Assembly: GCF_027744825.2 (NCBI RefSeq)
Contig: NC_071342.1
Coordinates: 7,707,501-7,771,500, forward strand
DNA: 64,000 bases
DNA from: Synchiropus splendidus
Taxonomy: Eukaryota; Chordata; Actinopteri; Syngnathiformes; Callionymidae
Direction of reading: 5' to 3'
How positions within the stretch are numbered: position 1 is the first letter of the stretch; each line of letters begins with the position of its first letter. Shown here piece by piece: positions 13,773 to 24,200 of this stretch. Made by a program: the position numbers and the translations under genes. The notes beneath the pieces are model-generated. The model worked only from the letters and a program-made list of their open reading frames with translations. It ran no database searches and had not been told where the DNA came from.

Positions 13773-14079
13773 CTTTTTTATTTTTAGCAAAGTTCACTGG
13801 TTTTCTGACTTAAACTCAGGTGGGACTTTGAAATATATAACCAAGTAAAGTAGTAAACATTACATGACCCCCCTCCAATTGAAAGGAACAGGAAAACACA
13901 ACACATATAGAAGGGGACACCTCTATGGTGTTCTTTGGTGTTTTGAAGTGGAAAATTCCAAGAGAGACGTCATCATAACAAAATGACAGGGATGCTAATG
14001 TAGTGGTGGAACATGAGTTCACGTGTGAAGGGGCAGACTGGGTGAGAGCAGTTGCATATGAGTGATGATTACTTACTTC

Positions 14080-14375
14080 TCACACAGTTCAAGTCAGAAG
14101 TGTTTAGTTGCTGCGTTTCATTTGATATTGTTTACACTGTTAGGTAGTTGTTTGTGGTTTAGTACTTTATATATACATGTGGGTTTTAATTTGAAGGCCA
14201 TTATTGTCTGTTGGGGTAAACAGCGCATGCGCCTAGGTTTGTTCGTGGTGATGGTACATTGAGTTATTGAGAACGACATGAACATATAGGTTTTTGACCG
14301 TTAACTTTGGATTTCTGGATGTTCCTGAGACCATAAAATGTGTTACTTTCAATAAAGAAGAAGAATCAAGTTCCA
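14080..14375 (+). other. Possible retroelement or transcript 3' end with poly(A) signal
   Basis: T/G-rich sequence ends in an AATAAA signal at about 14351-14356, followed by an AAGAAGAAG run. This looks like a transcribed 3' end, for example from a decayed LTR or LINE. No matching coding sequence lies upstream and no paired LTR was found. Confidence 0.2.
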
Positions 14376-15059
14376 CGGCACGAGCTTCAGTTTGTTTTTT
14401 ACGTTTTTGATTACCGTTGGAGAGAAGCTAGAGGAAAATATATTCTTACGGATGTGCTGTTGAGAAAGACGAAAACGGAAACACTCAGGACAAAGGAGGA
14501 ACAAGTCAGTAACTAAACGCCGTCCACAACGAAACAGGTAGTTTGCAATCACACCACTTCATGATACAGATTTTGTAAAATATATTTCCTAAAAAAATGA
14601 GACTTATATACATTCACAATACACTTATAGATAGGTACTTCATTGTCCTTACTACAGTAGTAGTTGAAGCTCCGTGACCCACCTGGGACCCAGATTGGAG
14701 CAGCGTGTGCTCTGATGTCAAGTACAGCTTTTAAATATGGATTTATATAACTATTCTTAGCCTAAAGCCACACATCTTCATCCAGAAAAATGACAAAACA
14801 CACACAAGAAGGTCTTCACTGGACTTCATTGGCTACCGTAAGCATTCTAACCGTGTCTGTTGTCTTGACTGAATGAGAAGAGACTGACAGCTATTTTCCA
14901 TCGGCACTGTAGAAAACTCTTCTCCGGAGAAGGGGGTTGGGTCGGAACAAGTCATATTTCACCATCAGCTCGACTTGCCCCAACAATGTGACAGCTGGTG
15001 AAAAATAACCAGGCTCATGATTGAAATCTGACAAAATAACACTGTGTTTTATAATAGCG

Positions 15060-15570
15060 TCCCCAAGCAGAAATATGGCAGGCGCAAACTAAACAGTGCT
15101 TCATCACCTCCATGCCAGTCTCAGCGGTTCTCCATTAAGGGCCAGATCATTGTGTTTTGCCTCCCCCATCCCGTCTGACCGCCGAAGTGACAGCTCCGGC
15201 TTGCTGCCGTGACAGTGAAAAATACTCGCACTGACATGGCCACAAATCACGCGCCGACAAGTTTTAAAACTCAATATTCACTCAATGTGCATCTGCTATA
15301 TTCTTGTTAAAAGTGTAATGTGGTAGTCTCTCCCCGCCGCCTTCTTTTATTATCACGCTATTGACAGCGACTATAATAAAGTTGTGTTGATTTTTGATGC
15401 CAGGGAGGGAAGCGCGGGAGATTGAAGTCGGGGGGGAACGGGGCCGAGAGACGGAGAGAATAGGCTGATTTGTGGAAGACTGGCGGCGGCGTAACAAAAG
15501 CGCTCCGTTTTCATTACAGAACTTCATCCACTGTGTTTTTGTCAGAGCGGAGAACAATGACTTGGACATA
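15060..15570. promoter_or_regulatory. Candidate conserved noncoding element
   Basis: Balanced unique block. It contains the MEIS/TGIF-type TGACAG words near 15189 and 15210, a CTATTGACAG word near 15357, and a G-rich stretch at 15429-15443. The minus frame at 15282-15569 (95 codons) has no protein features. Regulatory role inferred. Confidence 0.3.
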
Positions 15571-15799
15571 TTGGCGTTAACGTTTGTCTATTGGTTGGAA
15601 AAAAAGAGATTTGTCTTTTTTTAAATTAAGCCATCATTTTAAACACCTGGTATATACTAATACTAATACTATACTAATACTACTGATAAAGGTTTGATCT
15701 GAGATGCTAAACCTTTGCTTGCCAGACTTCTTTGTTGGATGAAGATCAGGCAACTCACAGCTTCTGGCTTGAACTATAACTCATCTATAAATAAGTTGG

Positions 15800-16052
15800 T
15801 CACACATAAGATTAGGGAACACTTATTACCCTAAATAAACTACTTATTCATATGTGTATTTGCATCTTATTAGCCAGTAATCATTTATTATAAAGTATAG
15901 ATTAGTGTCTTGTTAAGACTGACTAGATTTTACCCTGGACTAATCACTGGAAGTTCACTCTGAACAACACCGTAATTACCAAGTATTGAGCTTAATAAAC
16001 AAGTAATTACTTTATTCATAGTTAGTATGTGTTCCCGACTCTAAAGTGTCGC
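15800..16052. mobile_element. Short TIR element (MITE-like)
   Basis: The left end (CATAAGATTAGGGAACAC from 15805) and the reverse complement of the right end (GTGTTCCCGACTCTAAAG, 16030-16047) form an imperfect inverted repeat of about 20 bases. The interior is rich in TAATAAG/CTTATTA words and has no coding capacity. This matches the look of small non-autonomous elements in fish. The transposon superfamily is not assigned. Confidence 0.45.
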
Positions 16053-16084
16053 GCATTTTTTACCAAATGACTTGTTTACTGGTA

Positions 16085-16800
16085 AGTGCATGTGTACATG
16101 GTTATATCGCGCAAAGCTGATAACTTATTAAAATAGGTGACTTATTAAAATATTTTTTTAACTTAAAATTGTCTAGATTTAGAAGTTGTGTTTTATTTGA
16201 TATTCTAGTTTTTTTTTTTTTTTTTTTAATTGAACAATGTAAACTCAAGTGCCTCATCACGTGCTCACTCCTGCTCCGGTTAAATCTATGTCAATACATT
16301 GCACAGGTCAAATGTATTGGAGGAGCTTGAAATGTTATTGATTCAATAATAGATTCAATAAAAAATAGAATATCAGATAAAAACATACAATTTCTAAATG
16401 TAGACTATTTTAAGTTAAAAAAAAACATATTTTCATGACTAAAAAGAAGTCATCACCTTTGCGCGATATAAATAAATCCTGCATTATTGAATCAATATAC
16501 ATTCCAAGCTCCACCAATACATTTGACCTGCGCAATCTATTGCTTCCAATATATTATCATTATTGTATGAGAAACATTTCTCCTTACATTTGTTTCACAT
16601 AGATTTAACAGGAGCTGGAGTGAGCACTTCTGTCCCTGAATGAGGTATATGTCTACTGTGGTGCAGTGCTTGAGTCTGTTTATATTGTTGGATTTAAAAA
16701 ATAGAATATCAGATGAAAACATACAATTTCTAAATCTAGACTTTATTGTAATAAGTAAAAAAAACTTCATCACGTTTGCGCGATATGACCATGGATGCAT
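16085..16800. repeat. Nested palindromic repeat cluster
   Basis: An AT-rich arm at about 16103-16212 recurs inverted at about 16365-16470 and again, in that second orientation, at about 16690-16790. Each copy joins a GCGCGATAT word to TCTAAATxTAGA-like and ATATCAGAT words. Between them, a second unit (GTGCTCACTCCTGCTCC ... CAGGTCAAATGTATTGG ... ATTGATTCAATAAT, 16259-16350) recurs inverted at about 16480-16630. The result is two interleaved inverted repeats plus one direct copy. The region includes the T-run 16209-16227. It has no coding capacity and is probably composite insertion(s) of a non-autonomous element. Confidence 0.7.
16209..16227. repeat. Poly(T) run
   Basis: About 19 consecutive T, inside the nested palindromic repeat, at the outer edge of its first AT-rich arm. 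Confidence 0.9.
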
Positions 16801-16846
16801 GCGCTTAGCAGTAAACATCAGTTGGTATAACATTCGCAATTTTCAG

Positions 16847-17158
16847 TTCCAGCACCAGAATTTCCGGCGGACCACATCTGGCAGGTGGACAACATCAGGC
16901 AGTGACAGCAGCGTCGTAGGAGGTAGTGGTCAGCCGTTAAATACATTGAGACTGGAGGACGGAGAATTTCCACCATTGTTATGTCTTCTTCATGTCTCAT
17001 TAGAGCTATGTATGAGGTAGTAATAGCAGCAGTACATAACGGTAGTTTCCGGTGGTAATGCTCCGCTTGGCCCGAATCAGTAAGCTTTGTGGAAACGTGC
17101 TGACAAATGGACAAAATGAAAGCTCTGTCCTGTATGTAACGTTGAGCATAAATGGGCC
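16847..17158. mobile_element. Dispersed repeat family A, copy 1
   Basis: Homologous, in the same orientation, to 50230-50565 and 61668-62074. Shared words include GTAGGAGGTxGTGGTC, CCATTGTTATGTCTTCT, GCTCCxxTTGGCCCG, TGTAACGTTGAGCAT and the right end AAATGGGCC. The left part of the family is missing or too diverged here; the copy abuts the nested palindrome. Frames in it are short and disagree between copies, so it is probably a non-autonomous DNA element. Confidence 0.6.
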
Positions 17159-17399
17159 ATTTGAAGAGAATACATGGCCTTCTTGGACATCACTTTCACT
17201 CACGTTGACCAAAGTATTTTCCGTGCTCATCTATGAAAATGAGCTCTTTTACTGACTGCCTTTGATTCATCTTCACTCATTTCAATAACAGAAACCTTCT
17301 GTTTCTAAGCCTTCACGACCTTATACACCATAGCAATTCTTTTTCAAACACCTTTGTGGAAGTCACTGTTACTTGACTAAATCCCCCATTTCTTTGCTG

Positions 17400-18000
17400 A
17401 CTGGCCTCCTCTGGTTTGGCTGATTAATCTGTGCTATTCCGACTCTGCTGTGGTGCATTGTGCCAGTGAAAGCCCAGTAATCTGACAGCCGTTGCCCACT
17501 TAGACCTCTACACTCTGCTACACTTGCTCTATTGAGCCAATAGTGACTCTAACACCCCTTTACTTTGAAACCTCCTGGACCATGCAGGCCCTAATGTGCG
17601 CCCCGTGCGCACCACTAAGTGTGCTTTAGGCTCATTGTTAACATAAGGCCAAATCTGTAATATAGTACGGACAATTAAGTGCACAATTTTTGTGTAAATG
17701 CAAAATCCCTCACTGTGAATTATTTAACTCCCTCTCTACACTCCATTTAATAGAGCCCTTTTGGCGGCCGGTTTGAGTCACACCAAACTAATTTGATTCT
17801 GCTCCTTGATTTAATTAGATTTCATGATGTATGGTACTGCTAATTCGGTGGCTCACTGTGCATCGGCGGCGGCTGTCCCTTGCACGGCCGGCGAGCTGTC
17901 ACAGCCCCATTTTTAACAGTATTGAAAAATTCAAGCTTTATTATTGCCCCCTCACTCATTTTCTCCCATCAGGGGGAAAGTAATGAGCTTTTAGTCTCCC
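17400..18000. promoter_or_regulatory. Strong candidate conserved noncoding element
   Basis: Unique block with an NKX2-like TTAAGTG at 17675-17681, TTAATTAG at 17811-17818, CTAATTTGATT near 17789, and GC-richer words such as GGCGGCCGG near 17763 and GGCGGCGGC near 17865. The pattern resembles vertebrate developmental enhancers. No coding frame is convincing. Confidence 0.35.
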
Positions 18001-18320
18001 CCTCTTCTGCTGCCCCTCTTACTTGTCCCTCCTACATGCCTTCGTCCTTCATTCTGTCTTCATCTCTTTGTGTTTTCCAATTCTTACCATTCTGTCTTCT
18101 GTAACAACACAAATGCTGCCTTAAACTTGGAGGTGGAATATCACAGTGATCATTTAAAGGTGTCCTAAATATTGGTGTATTTTTTAAAGGGGCTGGGCTG
18201 GTAGATGTTTCTGAATCTGAGTTAGATTCTGACAGGCGGTATGGAGGCGGTCATTGTTAGGGCAAGAACAGGTTGTACAACAAACCATTCCAAAGTCAGC
18301 CTTCAGCCCTGTATATTGAC

Positions 18321-19330
18321 ACATTAGGCGTTCAATTGAAGCACAGGCATATCCTTGTGTCGTGTAAAAGGTATGGCACTCCTGCATTTAATGTAATGCA
18401 AAGAGTCACTTGGTATATAAGGCGCTTCAAACGGCCATGCGTTTCAATCTTGGTGAATCCCGTAAGGGCACCACCGGGAAAAGGAAGAGCTGCATATGAT
18501 GCCATAGATACCAAGTGATATCTAACATAAATTACTGTTGTCGCGACACCCATCACCAGAAATGTAACACGGGGAAGGAAGGCCTTAATGCTCCGTTGAA
18601 ATACCGGCATCAGTATTGCATGCAAAGGTCTACTTGGAAACTCCGGAACCTCTATACATGAGGACAGCCTGTTGCTTTGCACTGCTGCAGCTCAAGTAGA
18701 AGATGAAACTAGATTGTCTGCACAGAAAAAAAGCTTTCAAATGCAACATGTATACGTCCAAGTATTTTTCCAACATTTCGGTTGTAGCCAGCGTTCTCGC
18801 CATAAAACCAAAGTAATTTCAGTAAAACAGCATTTTAAGTTGTCAATGCCACCATCAGTTTTTCAGGACTACGCTAGCTCTGTTGGTTTAAACCATGCGA
18901 GCCATCCACCTTACCATCAATGGCATTAGACTTGCATTTGAAGCACAGTCTTATCCAAATGCAATGGGTCCTGCATCTGGTAACATGTCGCTTGCTATAC
19001 AAGGTGTCTCAAACGATGATCGCAGTGAATCCAGAAAGGGCAACATCAAAAGGAAAGAGCCAAATATGGTCCTATAGATACCAAGTAACAATGTTATTGG
19101 CGATCGTCTCCCGAGGTCCCAACCCCCCCCTCCTGGAAAGTAACTTTAAAATACCTAGGCATCAACATGTGGCATCAATATAGGATGCAAAAATCATATG
19201 TATGTTCAGTTATGGAAGCTTTTTTGGCGATAAAACCAAAGCAATTCCAGTGAAAGTAGTTGATGTCAGATTTTCAGGAGGCTTTCACTGATAACTGAAA
19301 ATTAGGTGCTCAAGAAGAGCACAGACATTG
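18321..19330. repeat. Diverged tandem array (two units plus start of a third)
   Basis: Unit 1 starts near 18321, unit 2 near 18923 and a third partial unit near 19297, each with an ATTAGxxGxxCAxxTGAAGCACA-type start. Further matched words are ATAGATACCAAGT (18508 and 19074), GGCATCAxTAT (18607 and 19172), and ATAAAACCAAAG followed by CAGGA (18802 and 19230). Unit 2 lacks more than 100 bases relative to unit 1. Stops and frame changes differ between units, so it is not an obvious coding repeat. Confidence 0.6.
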
Positions 19331-19559
19331 ACACCGGACCATTACTCACAATGTTAGGGATCCATCTGTGTCATGATGCTGTTGATTCCCACACTTGCTG
19401 TCTTTCCTGCGACCGATAAACAAAGGGCTGATTTGGTAGGATAAGAGGCGAGGAAACAATCAAATGAAAAAGTCATAGAGGTGGGGAAGCAGTTATAGTC
19501 GAGTAAAAGAAATGAAGGAGAGCGTGAACGAGAGGAGCGATGGAAATTGTGGCATACGC

Positions 19560-20160
19560 TCACACAGCTCCGGGCTCGCCACTGCTGCATTAGCGCTCTG
19601 ATTCATGAGTTAAGTTTCCCCAACTGCCAGCGGCTATTAGCTTTCAGTTCCTTCGGCTGTCATTTAGACTCCAAAGAGTCTTTTGGTTAATGCACAGTTT
19701 TAATGAGAGCGCGCCACTCCCTAATATTTTTCACCCGATGAAAGGTCACAACAGGAAGCGAAACAGATTGAGAGAGGGGAGAGCAATAGCCGCGGCGGCT
19801 CTGTCAGGATCCCGGATTTTTGCGCAAACAAATTGCAGCGGGGTGCGTCAGGGGTGGGCGGCAGGGTTTTAACCCGCAACACTGGCACTCCTTCACGCCT
19901 CGTACTGTCTTTACCCAGCATCCAACTGTGCATAATAGGCCCGGAACTTAGGGCCTGATGGATGCTGCTCAGACCGGTTACGCCACATCCATCATCCGCT
20001 GAACCAGCGAGAGGATGGGGAGTTGGAGACAGAGCTGGAAGGAGACATGCGATGGACGGGGCAGACAAGGGGAGAAGGCACATGTTTCATGGCCCATATA
20101 ATCACCAGTCTGATTGCCACACAAGCAATAAAGGGACGTCACACGGCAGCTCCTGGTGAA
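19560..20160. promoter_or_regulatory. Candidate conserved noncoding element
   Basis: Balanced unique block containing a GC-rich part (19780-19880) and the interrupted inverted repeat at 19916-19967. The minus frame at 19721-20083 (120 codons) is proline/serine-rich without a domain. Regulatory role inferred only. Confidence 0.25.
19916..19967. repeat. Two-step interrupted hairpin
   Basis: The outer arms CAGCATCCA (19916-19924) and TGGATGCTG (19959-19967) enclose inner arms AGGCCC (19937-19942) and GGGCCT (19951-19956). The bulges are 12 and 2 bases, too asymmetric for a typical microRNA precursor. Confidence 0.6.
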
Positions 20161-20689
20161 TTTATAGCTCCTTGACTATTAGCTCCCCATCAATCCGTTA
20201 AATATATCTGGAATGCTGAGCCCACAGTAGTCACAGCAACTCTGGCCGCCATGCTCCAGTCAGTCCCTATCTGTGCTACTCTCTAGTCACCTCAACCTAA
20301 GTAGTACCAGTGACAAATCCCAGGTAAAGAAAGAAAAATTACAAATAGAGTTCCATGACACAACCTCCCACTCACTTCGGAAGTGCCCCTTGTTGGCATC
20401 CTTACCCCAGGTGAGCGGACCACAACACTTCCGGTTGCCAAGAAGACATTTGTGAAGAGCAGAGAGTTGATCTGTCGTGCCACAGACATCCGTCCTGCTC
20501 CTGCCTCGGCGTATGAGATCGCCATCAACCATTTTGACAAGGGTGCATAAACATGACACCCATAAGGGACAGAGTCTGGGCAGCCAAGCCATGTCTGGGT
20601 TTGGGCCCCAAACCCGATAATCTGAACAGTAATCCATTCAAAACTAATCAAACATTTACAAAGGTGCCATGACTGGGAGAGAGCGCTAT
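20161..20689. other. Intergenic, no gene recognised
   Basis: Unique sequence. Two overlapping minus frames of about 116-119 codons (20287-20651) lie in different phases, have no recognisable domain and no splice or codon support that I can see. Confidence 0.45.
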
Positions 20690-21320
20690 TTATCAGCGTC
20701 CTCCATCACCAACACGCCGGGCCATTTACGCTCGCGGCGTCTCAATCTACCTATGCAAATGAGGCGGCGGCGGTGTGGGACTGACAACCAAAGCCCGTGT
20801 ACAGAAATTATCAACAAATATTCATCCATTACGGGTGCGGTTACGTGTATCAAGGAGTGCCTGGCAGTACAAACTCTTCTTCTGTCGGACAATTTGTCAT
20901 GTGACAGTGTAGTCAAGGTGAATTAGCGGCATGTGTCGAGCTTGCATTATAAATCCCGCCCTACTGTAACCCTGCTCTCCTGTACACAGTCAATGATAGA
21001 TCAACACCGCGCACGGATGAATTATTTATTGTGGGTGATTCCACAAGGGGGGGTTGGTGTTGAGACATGGGACTGGCCTTGTAGGGGCTTTTGGGGTGTT
21101 GAACAGTCGACTCCTTCCCATGTAATCCTCCCTTACCGCCCGTAGGCCCCAGACCTTTCCCCCCCATTACCCAAACCATTTGTTTATTGTGCAGTAATTA
21201 CAAACCCTCCAGCCTAAAGGCGAACAGGCGGGGAGACGCTGTGGACATTTATTACAATCTATCATAACAGCAGCAGACGCAAACAATGAATTCATGTCAG
21301 AGCGGAGGCGGAGGCTGTTT
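20690..21320. promoter_or_regulatory. Strong candidate conserved noncoding element
   Basis: Contains a perfect POU octamer ATGCAAAT at 20753-20760, next to a GGCGGCGGCGG stretch. It also has ATCAACAAATATTCATC near 20810, GAATTATTTATTGTGG near 21017, and CATTTATTACAATC near 21246. Unique and non-coding by frame content. Enhancer role inferred. Confidence 0.35.
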
Positions 21321-21737
21321 GGGTGTTAGCGCACATGCATTCAGGTTAAATGCTGTACGTCCAACCCACTTCTATCTTACCAGGGCACAATCGTCATTTT
21401 GAGATTTTATCTCTTGACTTTTTCATCGTTTTCAGTTTTGCCATCCGCTCAGCTGCGGTGCAAGGTTTTGACCTGAACAGTGAAACTCTATTTTGTTTCC
21501 CACCTATTGTTGGTGCTCACATTCCACTTATATTTTCTTCATTGTCGGATTTGTTTCTCAGAATGAAGCTCAGTACTCCACACTCCAACAAAGGTCGAGG
21601 TGTCTGAAGTGTACCACCTATTGAGGAAACATGGTATTACATGGAACATGCAAAATCCACTGAGCTTAATCAAATACCATCCGATGAAGTCTCTTGGTGG
21701 TTGGACTAAAGCGCTCCTACTGTATCTGTCTGTTATG

Positions 21738-22176
21738 GGGTTTCCATCCACATAGTCATATTCGAATTTTCGCAAAAACATGAAAAGGTTAGAAATTAGA
21801 AAAAAATGACAAAAACTCTCTCTAAAGTTTTTACACTTGAAGGCGGTGGATATATCTGTGTATAGATAACAGGAAATCACAACTTTTTGCTGTGGAAACA
21901 GGTTTTGCGGATGAACAATTATTGGACTGGATACCACATCATGTTCTAATATTCCAAAAAATGGTGGCAGACGATAAAATGAGATGTGTTCGGGGAGCAA
22001 GAGGAAATGCAAATTTGAACACATAATCAGGAATCTGTCCAAGATGACACACTCATGACGCACTATCCTCGCGATGATTGCAAAATTATAACAAATGGAA
22101 ACCAGCATGAAGTCACATTTTCTTTTTGCACATTTGATGCCAAAAAATGCTCAAACTTTTGCATGGAAACCTGACC
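21738..22176. mobile_element. TIR element (MITE-like), about 440 bases
   Basis: The left end GGGTTTCCATCCAC and the reverse complement of the right end (GGTCAGGTTTCCATGCAAAA) form inverted termini sharing GGTTTCCAT. The element is flanked by TATG on both sides (21734-21737 and 22177-22180), a plausible target-site duplication. The interior is AT-rich. A 189-codon minus frame crosses it but continues outside the element and has no transposase features. Probably a non-autonomous DNA transposon; superfamily not assigned. Confidence 0.55.
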
Positions 22177-23479
22177 TATGGGTTGAGTCTCTTTGTTTCA
22201 GGACTTTGATTTCTTGGTCACATTAAAGTTGGAGGAACATGTATTAACTATTATCTTGCTAATTGCTAACTTATTACCTGTTAATAATCATCATTTTGTT
22301 ATTTAGAGTGAACTTTCAGTGAGCATTCCTTGCAAATAGGTATAGGAATAGGTAGTTCGGTCATAGTAATATATGTTCCCGAAAGAGTAAGTATTTTGTT
22401 TTAGAGTTTCTTCTGCATATACAGCTCTAAGGAGACTGTCAAATGGTAACGGCTCTGAAACTGGAAGACAGAATGAGCCTAATATGAGTGGAAAACATGA
22501 GAAATATACTAGGGTAACCGCAACAAAATACATAAAATTTCAGTAAGTAAGCAAGTCTTTAATGAAATTATGTAGACAAAAAATGGACAAATAGAATATG
22601 TATTTTTATACATTTCATACAATTTTATTTGAAGTAAATATGATCAAATTAAAATTTAATATGAAGATGTTTTGTACTTTATACAGTATATTGAACTAAA
22701 GAAAACAGGTATTTTTGTTTTGAGAAACAAGAAATACTACGACTTCTTGGAGACTTGTGAAAAGTTTATTATTTAGCATTCAAAAGTTTTTGGTTAAACA
22801 ATTTTTTTTTTGACAGCAGGGATAGTTCATTATGTGAGCAGGAACTTGAAGCTCTCAAACACTTGATCAGTGTAAGAGTTCATCACTAACCTCAGGAGGG
22901 CCACGTGTGGCCCGCGGGCCTCACTTTGGGAGGTCCATACAGCTGAAAGGAGATTATTAAGCAGTGCTTGAGTCAAGAAGAGATGCAATATCACACACAA
23001 AACATGCATTAAAAAGTGAAGTCATGATTATTGCTATTACTACTTGACAAAGAGACAATGCTAGATGGCAAAAACAGTATATGAATGCATATCTTCCCCT
23101 CCCATAAAACGCTCAATTGCAAGCAAAAGCCCCAAATTGCACATCCACTGATGTAAACTTATTGGCATGTTTACATATACCTGAAAAATGGTGCGTTTAA
23201 ACTGAATAATTGAATATATTAAGCATTTTTCATAATAGTATATTTCTCATTTGTCAGTTTTTGATCACATCTGCTGAGCTCTATGTGTTGCCATACTTGT
23301 TGTCAGGTGGGAGATTTCAATCCAACAGCCATGAGCAGAAAGGAATCGGATGTTTTAAATTGAAACAGCGACCAGGTGCAGTCGAGGCTCATTGGCAACA
23401 CTTGCTAAGTATTTGCTATATCATTGGACTGTGCGTAGTCCTTAAAGGAGGGCAATTTGTTACATTTTATTTACCTATT
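22177..23479. other. AT-rich intergenic DNA
   Basis: Strongly AT-rich at 22540-22830, then unique sequence. It contains the hAT-like scrap at 22894-22936. No gene is recognised. Confidence 0.5.
22894..22936. mobile_element. hAT-like transposon end fragment
   Basis: The sequence reads GGAGGGCCACGTGTGGCCCG followed by CGGGCC and TCACTTTGGGAGGTCC. This closely resembles the subterminal GGGCCACATGTGGCCCGCGG and CACTTTGGACACCCC words of vertebrate hAT/Charlie-type elements. Only about 40 bases are recognisable. Confidence 0.4.
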
Positions 23480-24200
23480 TCACGCATCGCATTGCCATAA
23501 ACCACAATCCTTCTTCGAAACAGGAAACAGAACATTTCCCTCATTTCCATCAGCCATTTAATGCTCCTAGTGTTAGACCTGCAATCCCTATTACAGCTGG
23601 ATAAAGTGTACCCTTTTTTATTTGAAATGAAAATGTCAGTAATTTCTTGCCAGATTGATGACTCGGCGCATGCGGGCCCAATAAATGAAAAATTGATGAA
23701 GCTCAGTTCTTTCTTTTAATATTTAAGGCAGTATTAAAGCCTCTCTTACATCTCATGGAAATAGTTTTATTTAAAAGGAATAAGACCATCGGGCATTGTT
23801 TACTGAACACCTCATGCATGTTTTATGAAGCTGGTGGCTCTTGGAGGAATTCAAAGGCCCTTGAAATCGTTACTGTTTTACAGGAAGTATAAAACGACTT
23901 AAGAGGAAGTCAAATGGCATCGACGTTGTAGTGGGGCTGCTCTCTTGTTGGATGCTGTGATGAGGGTGGATAGCAAGGGAGCCACACAATAAATAGCCCT
24001 GATTTTATTTCTTCCATTGGGTCGTAATGTGTGCTTGCTGAGGAAATGGATGTTTAACGTGGCTGAGCAGGCGGACGGGATGAATTGCCATTTAAAACAA
24101 AGAGCCATGGAGGAGGGAGGAGAAGTTAGAAGTAGGACAAGGAGTTTAAAACAAGCCAGAGGCAAGGAGAGTCCCGGGCTGCGGCAGAAAATGATATGCC
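23480..24200. promoter_or_regulatory. Strong candidate conserved noncoding element
   Basis: Unique block with CAGCCATTTAATGC near 23551, CTATTACAGCTGG near 23588, TTGATGACTCGGCGCATGC near 23655, and many TTAAA/TTTAAT words to 23740. It resembles known vertebrate enhancers in texture. No protein-like frame. Confidence 0.35.

Larger units (their letters stand above)
11641..15059. other. Intergenic, no gene recognised
   Basis: Mostly unique sequence. 13297-13325 is a degenerate ATT/ATTTT simple repeat. 12240-12790 and 11640-12000 are balanced sequence and could hold weak regulatory elements. Open frames up to about 116 codons show no recognisable domain. Confidence 0.45.

Noticed and set aside
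17006..17230. Frames shared between repeat family A copies as a conserved protein
   Set aside because: The copies drift in phase and carry different stops. Similarity is at the nucleotide level over a TIR element.
19916..19967. microRNA precursor
   Set aside because: The stem is broken by a strongly asymmetric 12/2 bulge and no known mature microRNA sequence is present.
21539..22108. 189-codon minus frame as a gene
   Set aside because: It crosses the edge of a TIR element, is rich in Phe/Ile/Tyr from AT-rich DNA, and has no transposase or other domain.
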